64,000 bases of DNA, from assembly GCF_033097525.1 (NCBI RefSeq), contig NZ_CP109907.1, positions 2,046,001-2,110,000 on the forward strand, given 5' to 3'. The position numbers and the translations under genes are program-made. Source of the stretch: Sphingobacterium sp. UGAL515B_05 (GTDB lineage: Bacteria > Bacteroidota > Bacteroidia > Sphingobacteriales > Sphingobacteriaceae). Under the pieces are notes generated by a model, which had not been told where the DNA came from, searched no databases, and was given only the letters and a program-made list of their open reading frames with translations. Below, in pieces: positions 55,070 to 64,000 of this stretch (position 1 is its first letter; each line of letters begins with the position of its first letter).

Positions 55070-57853
55070 ATGTATCGCTATATCATTGTATTCGTCGTTC
55101 TATTTCAAAGTTATACGGTCTGGGCAGATGGATTAAATCGTCTTGACCTTGCAGGTGAGTGGAAGGTTCGGCTTGATCCCGAAGATGTCGGTATCGAGCA
55201 TGGTTGGGCTGGTAAATCGTTCGAAACATCGATCAGATTACCAGGAACAACTGATGATGCGGGTTTAGGAACCGTAAATACGTTGACACCTGCTCTTGCC
55301 AAACCTCAGCTTTCGCATCTAACGCGAGCACATCGTTATGTGGGGGCAGCATGGTATACACGGGAAATTTCAATTCCGGCAGGTTGGACAGGTAAGGAGA
55401 TCATTTTAAACCTCGAGCGGGTTCTTTGGGAGTCTAGGGTTTGGATCGATGGGATAGCGGTAGTACAAAAGCAACGTAGCCTTGTCAGTCCGCATGGGTT
55501 TGACTTAAGTGCGCTACTGAAAGCAGGAAAGAAACATCGGTTGACAATCCGCATAGATAACAGGAAGAAGCTCCCAATTAGCGTTGATGATATGGCACAT
55601 GCTTATACCGATCACACCCAAATTATTTGGAATGGCATTCTTGGAAAGATAGCTATTCAGGCCTACGATGCGGTGCGTCTGAAGTCTGTGTATGCGAGTC
55701 CTAATCTAGCGAAAAAGGAAATCAATCTGCAGGTCAATCTCCGTAATAGACTTGCAAAGGCCGTTGTCGGTAAACTGAAAATAAAGGTAAAAGACAAAAT
55801 GGGTTCGCTACCATCCGTTGAAAGAATCATTCAGCTGTCGCCAGGGGATTCAGCGATCAATCTAAACTACCTTCTTGGTGACAAACTGAAAGTTTGGAGC
55901 GAATTTTCACCGCATTTGTACGACATCAATCTGGAATTGAAAACCATAGATGCCGTATCAACATTGAGTACCTCAATAGGTATGCGTGAGCTTTCTACGG
56001 ATGGGACCATGCTAAAAGTCAATGGTGAGCCTTTATTTTTGAGGGGAACATTGGAATGCAGTATCTTTCCGTTAACGGGACATCCGCCGATGGATAAGGC
56101 CGGTTGGAGAAAAGTCTTTGTGACAGCGCGCGAATGGGGGCTAAATCATCTGAGGTTTCATTCATGGTGTCCTCCTGAGGCGGCCTTTGCTGTTGCTGAC
56201 GAATTGGGATTCTATCTTCAAATTGAGTTGCCAATCTGGGAGAATAATCTTGGTAAAGATGAGGGAGTGATGAATTTTCTCTATGAAGAGGCCGATCGAA
56301 TAATGCAAACCTATGGAAACCATCCGTCCTTTTGTTTTTGGAGCATGGGTAACGAGTTGAGTGGTGATTTCAATGCGCTGAATGCGCTGGTAAAATACAT
56401 AAAGGAAAAAGACAAACGGCATCTTTATACCGCAACTTCTTTTACATTCCAGCAAGGGCATGGTGTCAAGGAAGAACCCTATGATGATTATCTGATTACC
56501 CAGTGGACAGCCAAGGGCTGGGTACGGGGACAAGGTGTATTTAATAGCGAAACACCTACATTCAATAAAAACTACAGCAATTCTTTGGAAGGAATTTCGA
56601 TTCCGGTCGTGACGCACGAAATTGGACAATATGCTGTCTATCCCAATCTCGCCGAAATCAAAAAATATAAAGGTGTTTTAAAACCGTTAAACTTCATTTC
56701 TGTAGCAGAAGATCTAAAACAAAAAGGATTATTACATAAGGCCAGCGCATATACGATGTCCTCGGGAAAATTGGCAGCTATTCTGTACAAAGAGGAGATG
56801 GAAAGAGCGTTGAAGACACCGGGTATCAGTGGTTATCAGCTCCTTGATCTTCACGATTTCCCTGGTCAGGGAACGGCATTGGTAGGCTTATTAGATGCTT
56901 TTTGGGACAGCAAACATATTCTCTCTGCGGCAGAATTTCGACAATTTAGTGCTCCAGTAGTGCCTTTGCTTCAGTTTGCGAAAGCTGTATATACCAACGA
57001 TGAAACGTTCAAAGCTTCTATAGATGTGAGTAATTATGGACAGGAGATTTTGAAGAATCAGGGGATTAGTTGGTTCCTGAAAGATGCGGGAAAAATAGTC
57101 GCACAGGGACATTTTCAGTCAACCATTGGAAAAGGACATCAAGGCAATGTGGGGCATTTAGAAGTACCATTACAAACAATTGGACAGGCGAAGAAATTGA
57201 CGATTCAACTTAAACTTGAGGGTACTTCATACGAAAATCATTGGAATATTTGGGTGTATCCTCAGAAGGTAGCCGTTAATTTTGGGGAAGTTAGCTATAC
57301 GCGCGAATTGGAGGAAGCAATGCACTTGCTGAAAGAAGGGAAAAAAGTGCTTTTAAATCCCGATTGGAAGAAAATAAGCGGTATTGAAGGGAAGTTCGTT
57401 CCTGTTTTTTGGAGCCCGGTACACTTTCCAAAACAGGCTGGTACAATGGGCTTGCTTTGTGATCCTAAACATCCTGTATTTGCCGATTTCCCGACAGATA
57501 ATCATACGGATTGGCAATGGTGGGATCTCCAAATTAAATCGACTACGATGATTACGGATCAGGTCAAAGGTGGACATGCAGTTGTAGAGCTCATTGATAA
57601 CTTTGCCAATAATAGAAGATTAGCATCTCTTTTTGAAGGGACGGTAGGATCAGGTAAGCTGATGATCGCATCGTTCGATATGGAGGCGGATCTAGCCAAT
57701 AGGCCCGTTGCAAGACAGCTGTTGAGCTCCATATTAGCGTATATGAACAGTACAAAGTTTAGGCCTAAAGTGATCGAAAATCCGGCAATTCTATCGCAGG
57801 TATTGCGCTACAAAGAAGCGCAAGAAAAGTCCGAACCCAAAGCGATCTATTAG
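55070..57853 (+). CDS. Glycoside hydrolase family 2 protein, secreted
   Basis: A 927-residue glycosidase with a signal peptide ending near VWADG. Domain order is a jelly-roll sugar-binding domain (about 25-200, with RHRYVGAAWYTREI-like HRYVGAAWYTREI), an immunoglobulin-like domain (200-305), the TIM barrel (about 315-620) and additional C-terminal domains. The general acid/base is Glu near 429 in FWSMGNELSG, and the nucleophile is probably Glu near 517 in VVTHEIGQY. Specificity (beta-galactosidase, mannosidase or glucuronidase type) cannot be read. It is the third gene after the porter and DUF5107 genes. Confidence 0.9.
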   Translation: MYRYIIVFVVLFQSYTVWADGLNRLDLAGEWKVRLDPEDVGIEHGWAGKSFETSIRLPGTTDDAGLGTVNTLTPALAKPQLSHLTRAHRYVGAAWYTREISIPAGWTGKEIILNLERVLWESRVWIDGIAVVQKQRSLVSPHGFDLSALLKAGKKHRLTIRIDNRKKLPISVDDMAHAYTDHTQIIWNGILGKIAIQAYDAVRLKSVYASPNLAKKEINLQVNLRNRLAKAVVGKLKIKVKDKMGSLPSVERIIQLSPGDSAINLNYLLGDKLKVWSEFSPHLYDINLELKTIDAVSTLSTSIGMRELSTDGTMLKVNGEPLFLRGTLECSIFPLTGHPPMDKAGWRKVFVTAREWGLNHLRFHSWCPPEAAFAVADELGFYLQIELPIWENNLGKDEGVMNFLYEEADRIMQTYGNHPSFCFWSMGNELSGDFNALNALVKYIKEKDKRHLYTATSFTFQQGHGVKEEPYDDYLITQWTAKGWVRGQGVFNSETPTFNKNYSNSLEGISIPVVTHEIGQYAVYPNLAEIKKYKGVLKPLNFISVAEDLKQKGLLHKASAYTMSSGKLAAILYKEEMERALKTPGISGYQLLDLHDFPGQGTALVGLLDAFWDSKHILSAAEFRQFSAPVVPLLQFAKAVYTNDETFKASIDVSNYGQEILKNQGISWFLKDAGKIVAQGHFQSTIGKGHQGNVGHLEVPLQTIGQAKKLTIQLKLEGTSYENHWNIWVYPQKVAVNFGEVSYTRELEEAMHLLKEGKKVLLNPDWKKISGIEGKFVPVFWSPVHFPKQAGTMGLLCDPKHPVFADFPTDNHTDWQWWDLQIKSTTMITDQVKGGHAVVELIDNFANNRRLASLFEGTVGSGKLMIASFDMEADLANRPVARQLLSSILAYMNSTKFRPKVIENPAILSQVLRYKEAQEKSEPKAIY

Positions 57854-57870
57854 TTAGAAGATCGCTTTGG
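57837..57870 (+). terminator. Hairpin at the GH2 stop codon
   Basis: The 12-bp perfect stem CCAAAGCGATCT/AGATCGCTTTGG has the stop codon in its 10-nt loop. The T tract is missing on the right, so termination strength is uncertain. Confidence 0.55.
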
Positions 57871-57994
57871 AAAAATTTAATATGCTTGATTTTTTAAAAT
57901 AAATATGTTGAAATAATTGTTAACTTGGCCTTGTAATCTAATTGTTACCTGAAAAGCACAAAGACCAATAAACTGAAGATTGGGAGCTTTAGTT

Positions 57995-58573
57995 ATGAGA
58001 AAAGAAAACGATGAAGCCAATTTGATCCAGGCGCTCTCTATAGGAAAGCAGGCTGTTTTACCAAAACTTTACGAACGATATGCAGACCGCATTTTCGATG
58101 TATCTTTCCATTTGTTGAAAGATACAGGTTGGAGCGAGGATGTCGTGCAGGAAGTTTTCGTGAAACTGTGGACCAATAGAGAAAGTATAAAACAGGATGT
58201 GGATCTCTGGCCATTTCTCTATGTATTGACTAAAAGAGAGTGTTTTAATAAACTAAGAAGTATTAAGCGTTCTCATTCGGCCTTTGAGCTTCTATATTAC
58301 CATATTGAACATCATTCGGATAGCGCCGACGGTTTAATAGAACGAAAGGAACTTGCTGGTGAAATAGAAAATTATCTTTCCCTACTTCCTGAACAACAAA
58401 AACTTGTTTTTACATTAAGCCGAATCGAAGGGATACCTCACAATCAAATTGCAGAAGAACTAAATCTTTCTAAGAATACTGTAAAAAACCATCTTGCCAG
58501 AGCATCGAAACATTTAAAACAAGTCCGTTCTGGACGAAATCCGCTATTAACCCTATTTTTTTATTTTTTCTAA
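57995..58573 (+). CDS. ECF RNA polymerase sigma factor, FecI type
   Basis: A 192-residue sigma-70 family factor. Region 2 (about 25-90) has LYERYADRIFDVSFHLLKDTGWSEDVVQEVFVKLW, and region 4 (about 130-185) LSLLPEQQKLVFTLSRIEGIPHNQIAEELNLSKNTVKNHLARA. A hydrophobic end (LLTLFFYFF) is common in Bacteroidota PUL sigma factors. The ATG at 57995 is preferred over an in-frame TTG at 57980. Its partner is the FecR-like gene 209 bp downstream; together they should respond to a signal passed by the SusC protein and switch on susC/susD. Confidence 0.92.
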   Translation: MRKENDEANLIQALSIGKQAVLPKLYERYADRIFDVSFHLLKDTGWSEDVVQEVFVKLWTNRESIKQDVDLWPFLYVLTKRECFNKLRSIKRSHSAFELLYYHIEHHSDSADGLIERKELAGEIENYLSLLPEQQKLVFTLSRIEGIPHNQIAEELNLSKNTVKNHLARASKHLKQVRSGRNPLLTLFFYFF

Positions 58574-58782
58574 AAAAGGATCTCATTTCTTAATGTATCC
58601 GTATTGACGAGCCGTTGTCATCCCCTTGGTTAGGACTTGGAGTCAATTAATAAATTTTTACGACGATAGGGGATCCAGTAGGTATAAAAAAAAATAAAAA
58701 AATATTTTTCGCTGTAGTCCTTTTCTGTTTTTGCGGTGTACTGTCTAAAATAAATACTTAGAAAGTACGAACCAATTTGACC
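58574..58782 (+). promoter_or_regulatory. Spacer between the sigma and FecR genes, possible promoter
   Basis: About 210 bp without a gene. A poly-A stretch and an AAAAATATTTTT run are followed by a relatively conserved-looking section (58711-58762, AGTCCTTTTC then GTGTACTGTC). This may be the promoter recognised by the ECF sigma factor, but no consensus is known to me. Confidence 0.25.
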
Positions 58783-59955
58783 ATGCAAGAAGAAAGACTA
58801 CGCTATTTGCTAACCCATTATTTTAGAAATACAATCTCTCGTTCGGAATTGAAAGAGATGCTCGATCAATTAGATCAGCTGGAAGAAGCTGAATTCTCTG
58901 ATCTTTTTGAACGTATGGGCGAAAGAATTCCTGAACGCTCAGAGTTGTTTAACAGGGATCAGGTTTTAAATCAGATCTCAAGTCGAATAGGGGAACATCA
59001 TGAAGAGATAGGAAATGAAAGAAAATCAAAGCTGCGCTACATCAAATGGGGGGGGATTGCTGCCGCAATTGTTGTCTTTTGTTTTTCAATTCTGTTTTTG
59101 GTCCAGCAAAGCGCGCAGGAAACAACGTCTCAACAAGCCATCTCGCCAAAGGAAATCGCCTTGCCGGAAAACGGTGCACCTATACTTAAACTTTCAAATG
59201 GTGATCAATATTCAATTTCAGAAGAGCATCCCGAGACCTTGGATAAAAACGATCTGAGCATCGTTAAAGCAACAGATGGCACAGTAGTGTATCAGATTAG
59301 AAATAATGGCAAAGGCAAATCCGAGATGAGAACTTTCCTTAGTCCAAAAGGTAGTTCATTGACCGTGAAGCTGATTGATGGCACACAGGTTCAACTAAAC
59401 TCTGGCGCTAGCTTGACCTATCCCACGCATTTTGATGATCACACTCGCACAGTATCCTTGGATGGTGAAGCTTATTTTGATGTCACTCACGACAGTCGCA
59501 AACCTTTTGTAGTTCAGACCAAGCAAACCAAGATCAGTGTGTTGGGGACGCAATTTAATGTTGCTTCTGATTTAAGCAAAACTAAAATATTGACCACTTT
59601 AATCAAAGGTAAAGTCGCTGTAAGCGCCGGACAGAATCAACAGATTTTGAGCCCAGGGATGCAAGCACAAACTGATCTGCGTACGAAGCAAATTGTGCTG
59701 CAAGAAGCTGATCTAAAAGAGGTGCTTGCCTGGCGGGATGGTTTCTTTCGCTTTTCGGAAGACAATATTGAGACTGTTTTGAGAAAGGTGAGCGAATGGT
59801 ACGATATTAAAGAAATTAAGGTGCAGTCGTCCTCAAGAGATACATTTACGGGGATGATAAAGAGAACTAAAAAGCTGTCGGATCTGTTCGGACAGCTGGA
59901 GAAAATATCTAATTATAAATTTAAAATTCAGGATGGGAGGGTCCTTGTTATGTAA
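58783..59955 (+). CDS. FecR family anti-sigma factor
   Basis: A 390-residue inner-membrane anti-sigma factor. The cytoplasmic N-terminal part (about 1-85) would bind the sigma factor, one membrane helix lies near 88-108 (GIAAAIVVFCFSILFLV), and the periplasmic FecR domain (about 180-275) has LSPKGSSLTVKLIDGTQVQLNSGASLTYP and RTVSLDGEAYFDVTHDSRKPFVVQT. A C-terminal STN-like or DUF4974 domain follows (about 320-390). The start at 58783 is the first ATG; an in-frame TTG lies at 58777. It relays a signal from the SusC N-terminal domain. Confidence 0.92.
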   Translation: MQEERLRYLLTHYFRNTISRSELKEMLDQLDQLEEAEFSDLFERMGERIPERSELFNRDQVLNQISSRIGEHHEEIGNERKSKLRYIKWGGIAAAIVVFCFSILFLVQQSAQETTSQQAISPKEIALPENGAPILKLSNGDQYSISEEHPETLDKNDLSIVKATDGTVVYQIRNNGKGKSEMRTFLSPKGSSLTVKLIDGTQVQLNSGASLTYPTHFDDHTRTVSLDGEAYFDVTHDSRKPFVVQTKQTKISVLGTQFNVASDLSKTKILTTLIKGKVAVSAGQNQQILSPGMQAQTDLRTKQIVLQEADLKEVLAWRDGFFRFSEDNIETVLRKVSEWYDIKEIKVQSSSRDTFTGMIKRTKKLSDLFGQLEKISNYKFKIQDGRVLVM

Positions 59956-59979
59956 TGATGTGACCTTCAGCTAAAAGTA

Positions 59980-60006
59980 ATCGGAAGTGCTCGCAACACT
60001 CCCGAT
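59980..60006 (+). terminator. Hairpin between the FecR gene and susC
   Basis: ATCGG, a mismatch, AGTG, a 7-nt loop, CACT, a mismatch and CCGAT form a stem of 9 base pairs. No clear T tract follows, so it could be a weak terminator or a leader structure. Confidence 0.35.
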
Positions 60007-60069
60007 CGTTGTTTAGCAATTAAATAGACCTAATTGAGTTATGAACCATTTAACACCAAACCTATACAA

Positions 60070-63000
60070 ATGTATAAAAGGAATAGCAAAAGTTGCTTTT
60101 TTACACAAAAATTCTTTGTAAAAGCATTTATCAGGATGAAAGTATGCATACTAATCCTCATCATCTCCATGGTGCACGTCTATGCATCTAGCTTTGGTCA
60201 GCAAGTGACATTGGATATAAAAAACGGACGTTTGGTGGACGTCCTGGATGAGATTCAAAAACAAACGGGGTACGAGTTTTTGTATAATAACAGTTTGATT
60301 AATAAACAGAAAAGAGTAACCATTAAAGCGAACCACAAAAACTTTAAAGAGCTACTTCAGGAATTCTTATCGGAAAGAGGCCTGACCTATGAATTGACGT
60401 TGAATACCGTATTGATACGGGCGAAGCAAATTTCTTCGCCAATTGCGCCGGTCAATATCATTCAGATACAGCGAAGGAGGATTACCGGTGTTGTGTCGGA
60501 TGTGAAGGGAATGCCATTGGAAAGTGTCACGGTTTCGGTTAAGGGGACAACTATTGGAACGAAGACCGATGCGCAGGGGCAATTTGCTTTGGAAATTGAA
60601 GATCAGCACAAGGTGCTACAGTTTTCTCTGGTAGGATTTCAGACGTTCGAGCGTAATATTAGTACGTCACATCAGCTGAATGTCACTTTGGAGCCCGCAG
60701 TAGCTGATCTGGAGGAGGCGGTAGTTGTTGCTTATGGAAAACAACGTAAAATTAGTGTGGTAGGAGCGATTAGCAGTGTTTCTCCACAGCAGTTAAAAAC
60801 TCCCGTAGCTAAAATCAGTAGCGCATTGGCGGGGCAGATGGCGGGAGTTGTTACGGTTCAGGGCTCTGGCGAGCCGGGGTCGGCAACTTCATTCTGGATA
60901 CGAGGGGTCAGTAGTTTTGCAGGAAGTAACAGTCCATTGATTTTAGTCGATGGAATCGAGCGTCCAATGGATCTAGTTGATCCTGAGGATGTGGAGTCTT
61001 TTTCAGTTTTGAAAGATGCAACTGCCACAGCCGTGTACGGAGTAAGGGGCGCCAATGGTATTGTGATCATCACGACAAAAAGAGGAAAGAAAAGTGCCAA
61101 ACCAACAATTAATGCTCGTGTTGAGCGTGGTATGTTGGAACCTGTTGTCTTGCCTAAATTGGCAAATGCCGCTCAATGGTTAGATTATTATAACGATATC
61201 AATTTTGAAGCTTCTGGAAAAGCACCATTGACACAGGAAGAGATAAATAAATATGTGAATAAAGTGGACCCGGATGTATATCCAAATGTAGATTGGATGC
61301 AAGAAATCTTTAAAAAGAGAACATCAAATGAGCGTTTGAACGTGAATGTAACCGGAGGAGGTGATTTTATTAAGTATTATGTGTCGGGTTCCTACATGAA
61401 AGAGAATGGAATCTTTCAGCCTCGTAAAACATCTAACTACGATCCGTCGGTGAATTTCGATCGGATCAATTTCAGATCGAATGTCGATATCAGGCTTTCT
61501 AAATCGACAGAAGTAAATCTGAATCTCTCCAATCAATATGAAACAAAAAATCGATTGGGTGTCAATTTAAGCGATATGTATGAAATGGTGCTGCATACAA
61601 CTCCGGTCGCAACGCCTATCCAGTTTTCCAATGGAGCTTATGCACAGCCCCAAGGCGGGAGAAACCCATATTATGCGCTCAATACCACAGGATTCTCGAA
61701 GGATTTTTGGAATAATGCACAGTCATTGATTGGTATAACGCAGGATTTTTCGGAGTTGATAACTCCCGGTTTGAAAGCGAATGTCAAATTCTCCTGGGAT
61801 GCAAAGAACTCGTCGAGCTTAGATAAAAGAAAGGCACCAACGACCTATTATGTTGACAAAGCAAATCCACGAGACAGTGAAGGAAATCTTATTTTAAAAG
61901 ATAATGGTAACGGAAGTGACTACCTATCATTAGAAGATTATCATTCTGGAGAGCGTGCGACCAATTTTGAAAGCTCTCTGATGTATGACCAATTGTTTGG
62001 TGAAAAACATCGTGTGGGCGGGTTGTTTTTATTTTCCATGCGTGAGCGGACAAATAATTTTCCAGAACGTGATTATATTGCAGCCTTCCCCTATCGTAAT
62101 ACAGGAATTGCTTCACGTCTGACTTACTCGTATCAGGATCGCTATTTTATAGAAGGTAACTTTGGCTATAATGGTTCGGAGAACTTTGCGCCAAAGAAAC
62201 GCTTTGGTTTCTTTCCTTCCCTAGCTATGGGCTATGTTATTAGTAATGAGTCCTTCTTCAAGTCGCTTTTGCCTGTTGTAAACTTCTTGAAGATCCGGGG
62301 ATCCATTGGTAAGATTGGCAGTGATAAAATCGGCGGTTCCCGTCGGTTTGCCTATAATTCCGAAATGAAACTCGATGGCGGTTATTCTTTCGGCATTGGC
62401 GGTAAAAATTATATTCAAGGTATAGCAACTGGTTATCCCGGTAACCCGTTGGTTGCCTGGGAAAGTGCATTAAAGCGTAATATTGGTCTTGAACTAAGTC
62501 TGTTTAATAAGCTGACTATACAAGCCGATTATTTCGCCGAAAAGCGCGATGGAATTTATATTCTTCAAGGTAGTGTCCCTTCAATCGTGGGAATTAATGT
62601 AAAACCTTACGTTAATATTGGGCAGATGCAGAATAAAGGAGCCGAAGGTTCATTGGAATTTAATCATCGTCAGGGGGAAGTGGGAATACAAATTCGTGGT
62701 AACCTGACCTATAACCGAAATAAAAAATTATTTGATGATAATCCAGTTCCGAGATGGGCTTACCAGTCTGAGATTGGACAGCGTTGGGGGCAACAGCGTG
62801 GCTTGATTGCTTTGGGACTGTTTCAGTCGGAAGAAGATATCGCACATAGCCCAATTCAGCGTTATGGCGACATTATACGCCCTGGAGATGTCAAATACCG
62901 TGATATCAATGGTGACGGTGAAATTACGGATGAAGACAAAGTGGCTATAGGAAACACAGAGATGCCACAATGGAATTATGGGTTTGGAACCAGTGTATCT

Positions 63001-63453
63001 TGGAAGGGATTTGATTTATCGGCCTTTTTCCATGGTGTTGGACAAATATCGCGGATTATTGCAGGTGGACCTTTATATGGTCAAACCGGAAATATTTGGG
63101 GTTATGGACAGATTTATTCGGATGTAGCTGATCATCGCTGGAGTGCAGACAATCCAGATCCAAATGCTATTTACCCACGATTGTCATTTAATATTGCCAA
63201 TAACGCTCAGCCTTCAACCTTATGGCAGCGCGATATGAGTTTTATCCGTTTGAAGAATCTAGAACTAGGCTACACGTTGCCAAAGCTGTTGACCGAAAAA
63301 TGGAAAATGTCCATCGTGCGTATTTATGCACAAGGCGTGAATGTATTCACGTTTAGTAAGTTCAAACTATGGGATCCCGAATTAGAGACGGTGTCGGGCA
63401 GCAGTTATCCCCAAATGCGTGTATTTAATGTTGGTTTAAGTGTGACACTCTAA
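60070..63453 (+). CDS. SusC/RagA family TonB-linked outer-membrane protein
   Basis: A TonB-dependent importer of about 1127 residues that takes up oligosaccharides with its SusD partner. A basic N-terminus and signal peptide (KVCILILIISMVHVYASSFG) lead to an STN domain (QVTLDIKNGRLVDVLDEIQ, about 45-110) that identifies FecI/FecR-coupled forms. It continues with a carboxypeptidase-regulatory-like domain (about 135-215), a TonB box region (EEAVVVAYGKQ), the plug (LILVDGIERPMDLVDPEDVESFSVLKDA split over about 240-345) and the barrel. The ATG at 60070 is preferred over the TTG at 60034. SusD follows 5 bp after the stop. Confidence 0.95.
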   Translation: MYKRNSKSCFFTQKFFVKAFIRMKVCILILIISMVHVYASSFGQQVTLDIKNGRLVDVLDEIQKQTGYEFLYNNSLINKQKRVTIKANHKNFKELLQEFLSERGLTYELTLNTVLIRAKQISSPIAPVNIIQIQRRRITGVVSDVKGMPLESVTVSVKGTTIGTKTDAQGQFALEIEDQHKVLQFSLVGFQTFERNISTSHQLNVTLEPAVADLEEAVVVAYGKQRKISVVGAISSVSPQQLKTPVAKISSALAGQMAGVVTVQGSGEPGSATSFWIRGVSSFAGSNSPLILVDGIERPMDLVDPEDVESFSVLKDATATAVYGVRGANGIVIITTKRGKKSAKPTINARVERGMLEPVVLPKLANAAQWLDYYNDINFEASGKAPLTQEEINKYVNKVDPDVYPNVDWMQEIFKKRTSNERLNVNVTGGGDFIKYYVSGSYMKENGIFQPRKTSNYDPSVNFDRINFRSNVDIRLSKSTEVNLNLSNQYETKNRLGVNLSDMYEMVLHTTPVATPIQFSNGAYAQPQGGRNPYYALNTTGFSKDFWNNAQSLIGITQDFSELITPGLKANVKFSWDAKNSSSLDKRKAPTTYYVDKANPRDSEGNLILKDNGNGSDYLSLEDYHSGERATNFESSLMYDQLFGEKHRVGGLFLFSMRERTNNFPERDYIAAFPYRNTGIASRLTYSYQDRYFIEGNFGYNGSENFAPKKRFGFFPSLAMGYVISNESFFKSLLPVVNFLKIRGSIGKIGSDKIGGSRRFAYNSEMKLDGGYSFGIGGKNYIQGIATGYPGNPLVAWESALKRNIGLELSLFNKLTIQADYFAEKRDGIYILQGSVPSIVGINVKPYVNIGQMQNKGAEGSLEFNHRQGEVGIQIRGNLTYNRNKKLFDDNPVPRWAYQSEIGQRWGQQRGLIALGLFQSEEDIAHSPIQRYGDIIRPGDVKYRDINGDGEITDEDKVAIGNTEMPQWNYGFGTSVSWKGFDLSAFFHGVGQISRIIAGGPLYGQTGNIWGYGQIYSDVADHRWSADNPDPNAIYPRLSFNIANNAQPSTLWQRDMSFIRLKNLELGYTLPKLLTEKWKMSIVRIYAQGVNVFTFSKFKLWDPELETVSGSSYPQMRVFNVGLSVTL

Positions 63454-63458
63454 TCTGA

Positions 63459-64000
63459 ATGAAAATGAAAAAGTATATATACTCGGTTTCTTGTCTTTTG
63501 TTGTTACTTTCCTTCGGGTCATGTAGCAAATACCTGGATGTAGATCTGGAAAATCAGATGACCTTGGAAGAGGTGTTCAATAAACGGAAAACCACTGAGC
63601 AATACTTAGCTCAGGTATATGGTTATTTGCCCATAGAACATGACATGTTTAGCGGAGAGGGTGGAAATGTGCCACTAAGTGATGAAGCCTTGTTTTCTTG
63701 GGTTGCCTGGGTTCCATGGCTCAACTTTACGAACGGTGCATGGGGGGTGACAACACAGGATTATACGACTTGGGAGCAGAATTATAAAGGGATTAATCAG
63801 GCAACCATTTTCATTGAAAATATTGATAGAAATGTAGAATTGACTGCTGCTACTAAAGATATTATGAAAGCTGAGGCCCGTTTTTTAAGAGCCTATTTTT
63901 ATTATCTGCTTTTAAAAAGATATGGACCTGTATTTGTATGGGGCGATCGTGCGCCGGATAGTAAAATTGATCCAACAACAGTCGACCGTATGTCTTTGCA
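63459..64000 (+). CDS. SusD/RagB family lipoprotein, cut by the right edge
   Basis: The frame from the ATG at 63459 stays open to the window edge (about 180 codons). It begins with a signal peptide and lipobox FGSC, followed by SKYLDVDLENQMTLEEVF, the usual SusD N-terminus. Further on are NYKGINQATIFIENID and EARFLRAYFYYLLLKRYGPV, the TPR-like helices of the family. As a surface lipoprotein it should cap the SusC barrel and bind glycans. The start could also be the second ATG at 63465. Confidence 0.95.
   Translation, partial: MKMKKYIYSVSCLLLLLSFGSCSKYLDVDLENQMTLEEVFNKRKTTEQYLAQVYGYLPIEHDMFSGEGGNVPLSDEALFSWVAWVPWLNFTNGAWGVTTQDYTTWEQNYKGINQATIFIENIDRNVELTAATKDIMKAEARFLRAYFYYLLLKRYGPVFVWGDRAPDSKIDPTTVDRMSL

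Overview
The window looks like a chromosomal segment of a Bacteroidota bacterium of the family Sphingobacteriaceae, most likely Sphingobacterium or a close relative. The evidence is a complete 14-gene nuo operon with the short form of NuoG, SusC/SusD and FecI/FecR-type genes, TonB-dependent outer-membrane proteins with carboxypeptidase-regulatory-like N-termini, the MoxR/DUF58/DUF4129 membrane cluster, Bacteroidota-type -33 TTG / -7 TAnnTTTG promoters, few Shine-Dalgarno sequences and moderately AT-rich DNA. The genus is an inference from gene content, not a marker-gene comparison. No rRNA, tRNA, CRISPR array, prophage or insertion sequence was recognised.

Layout. 1-6.2 kb: a lipoprotein resembling DUF3142 and a divergent AsmA-like protein, then a potassium-uptake pair (TrkH with extra N-terminal helices, TrkA) and a YbjQ-family protein. 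6.3-9.6 kb: a YfhO-like membrane protein convergent with RNase HII. 9.9-15.3 kb: an outer-membrane beta-barrel protein, an M16 peptidase and FabD. 15.4-15.5 kb: an 11-bp tandem repeat running into a long palindrome. 15.6-22.7 kb: RDD protein divergent from SpoIIM, a multi-pass membrane protein, DUF4129, DUF4350, MoxR and DUF58, an overlapping operon of uncharacterised membrane function. 22.7-26 kb: an exported Dabb-domain protein, MetK, a diacylglycerol-kinase-type lipid kinase and a SUI1 protein. 26.4-32.7 kb: ExbB-ExbD-ExbD-TonB, a small membrane protein, a PstS-like lipoprotein and a TPR protein. 32.7-45.6 kb: nuoA-N. 45.7-49.1 kb: a DUF5686 outer-membrane protein and an enoyl-CoA hydratase. 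49.2 kb to the right edge: a carbohydrate locus with an AraC regulator, a sugar porter, a DUF5107/TPR protein, a secreted GH2 enzyme, an ECF sigma/FecR pair, SusC and the start of SusD.

How they fit together. Complex I and the Exb/TonB motor connect through the proton gradient: the first makes it, the second spends it to power TonB-dependent transporters, of which the SusC protein is one. In the carbohydrate locus SusC/SusD would import oligosaccharide, GH2 would trim it, the sugar porter would move products into the cytoplasm, and AraC plus sigma/FecR would provide two regulatory inputs.

Most notable non-coding observations: four promoters with identical TTG-N20-TWAGTTTG geometry and a shared 15-nt core, two of them so close to the start codon that the trk transcripts may be leaderless; alternating AAGTAA/TTACTT half-sites between the AraC gene and the sugar porter; and a terminator-like hairpin inside the small gene after tonB.
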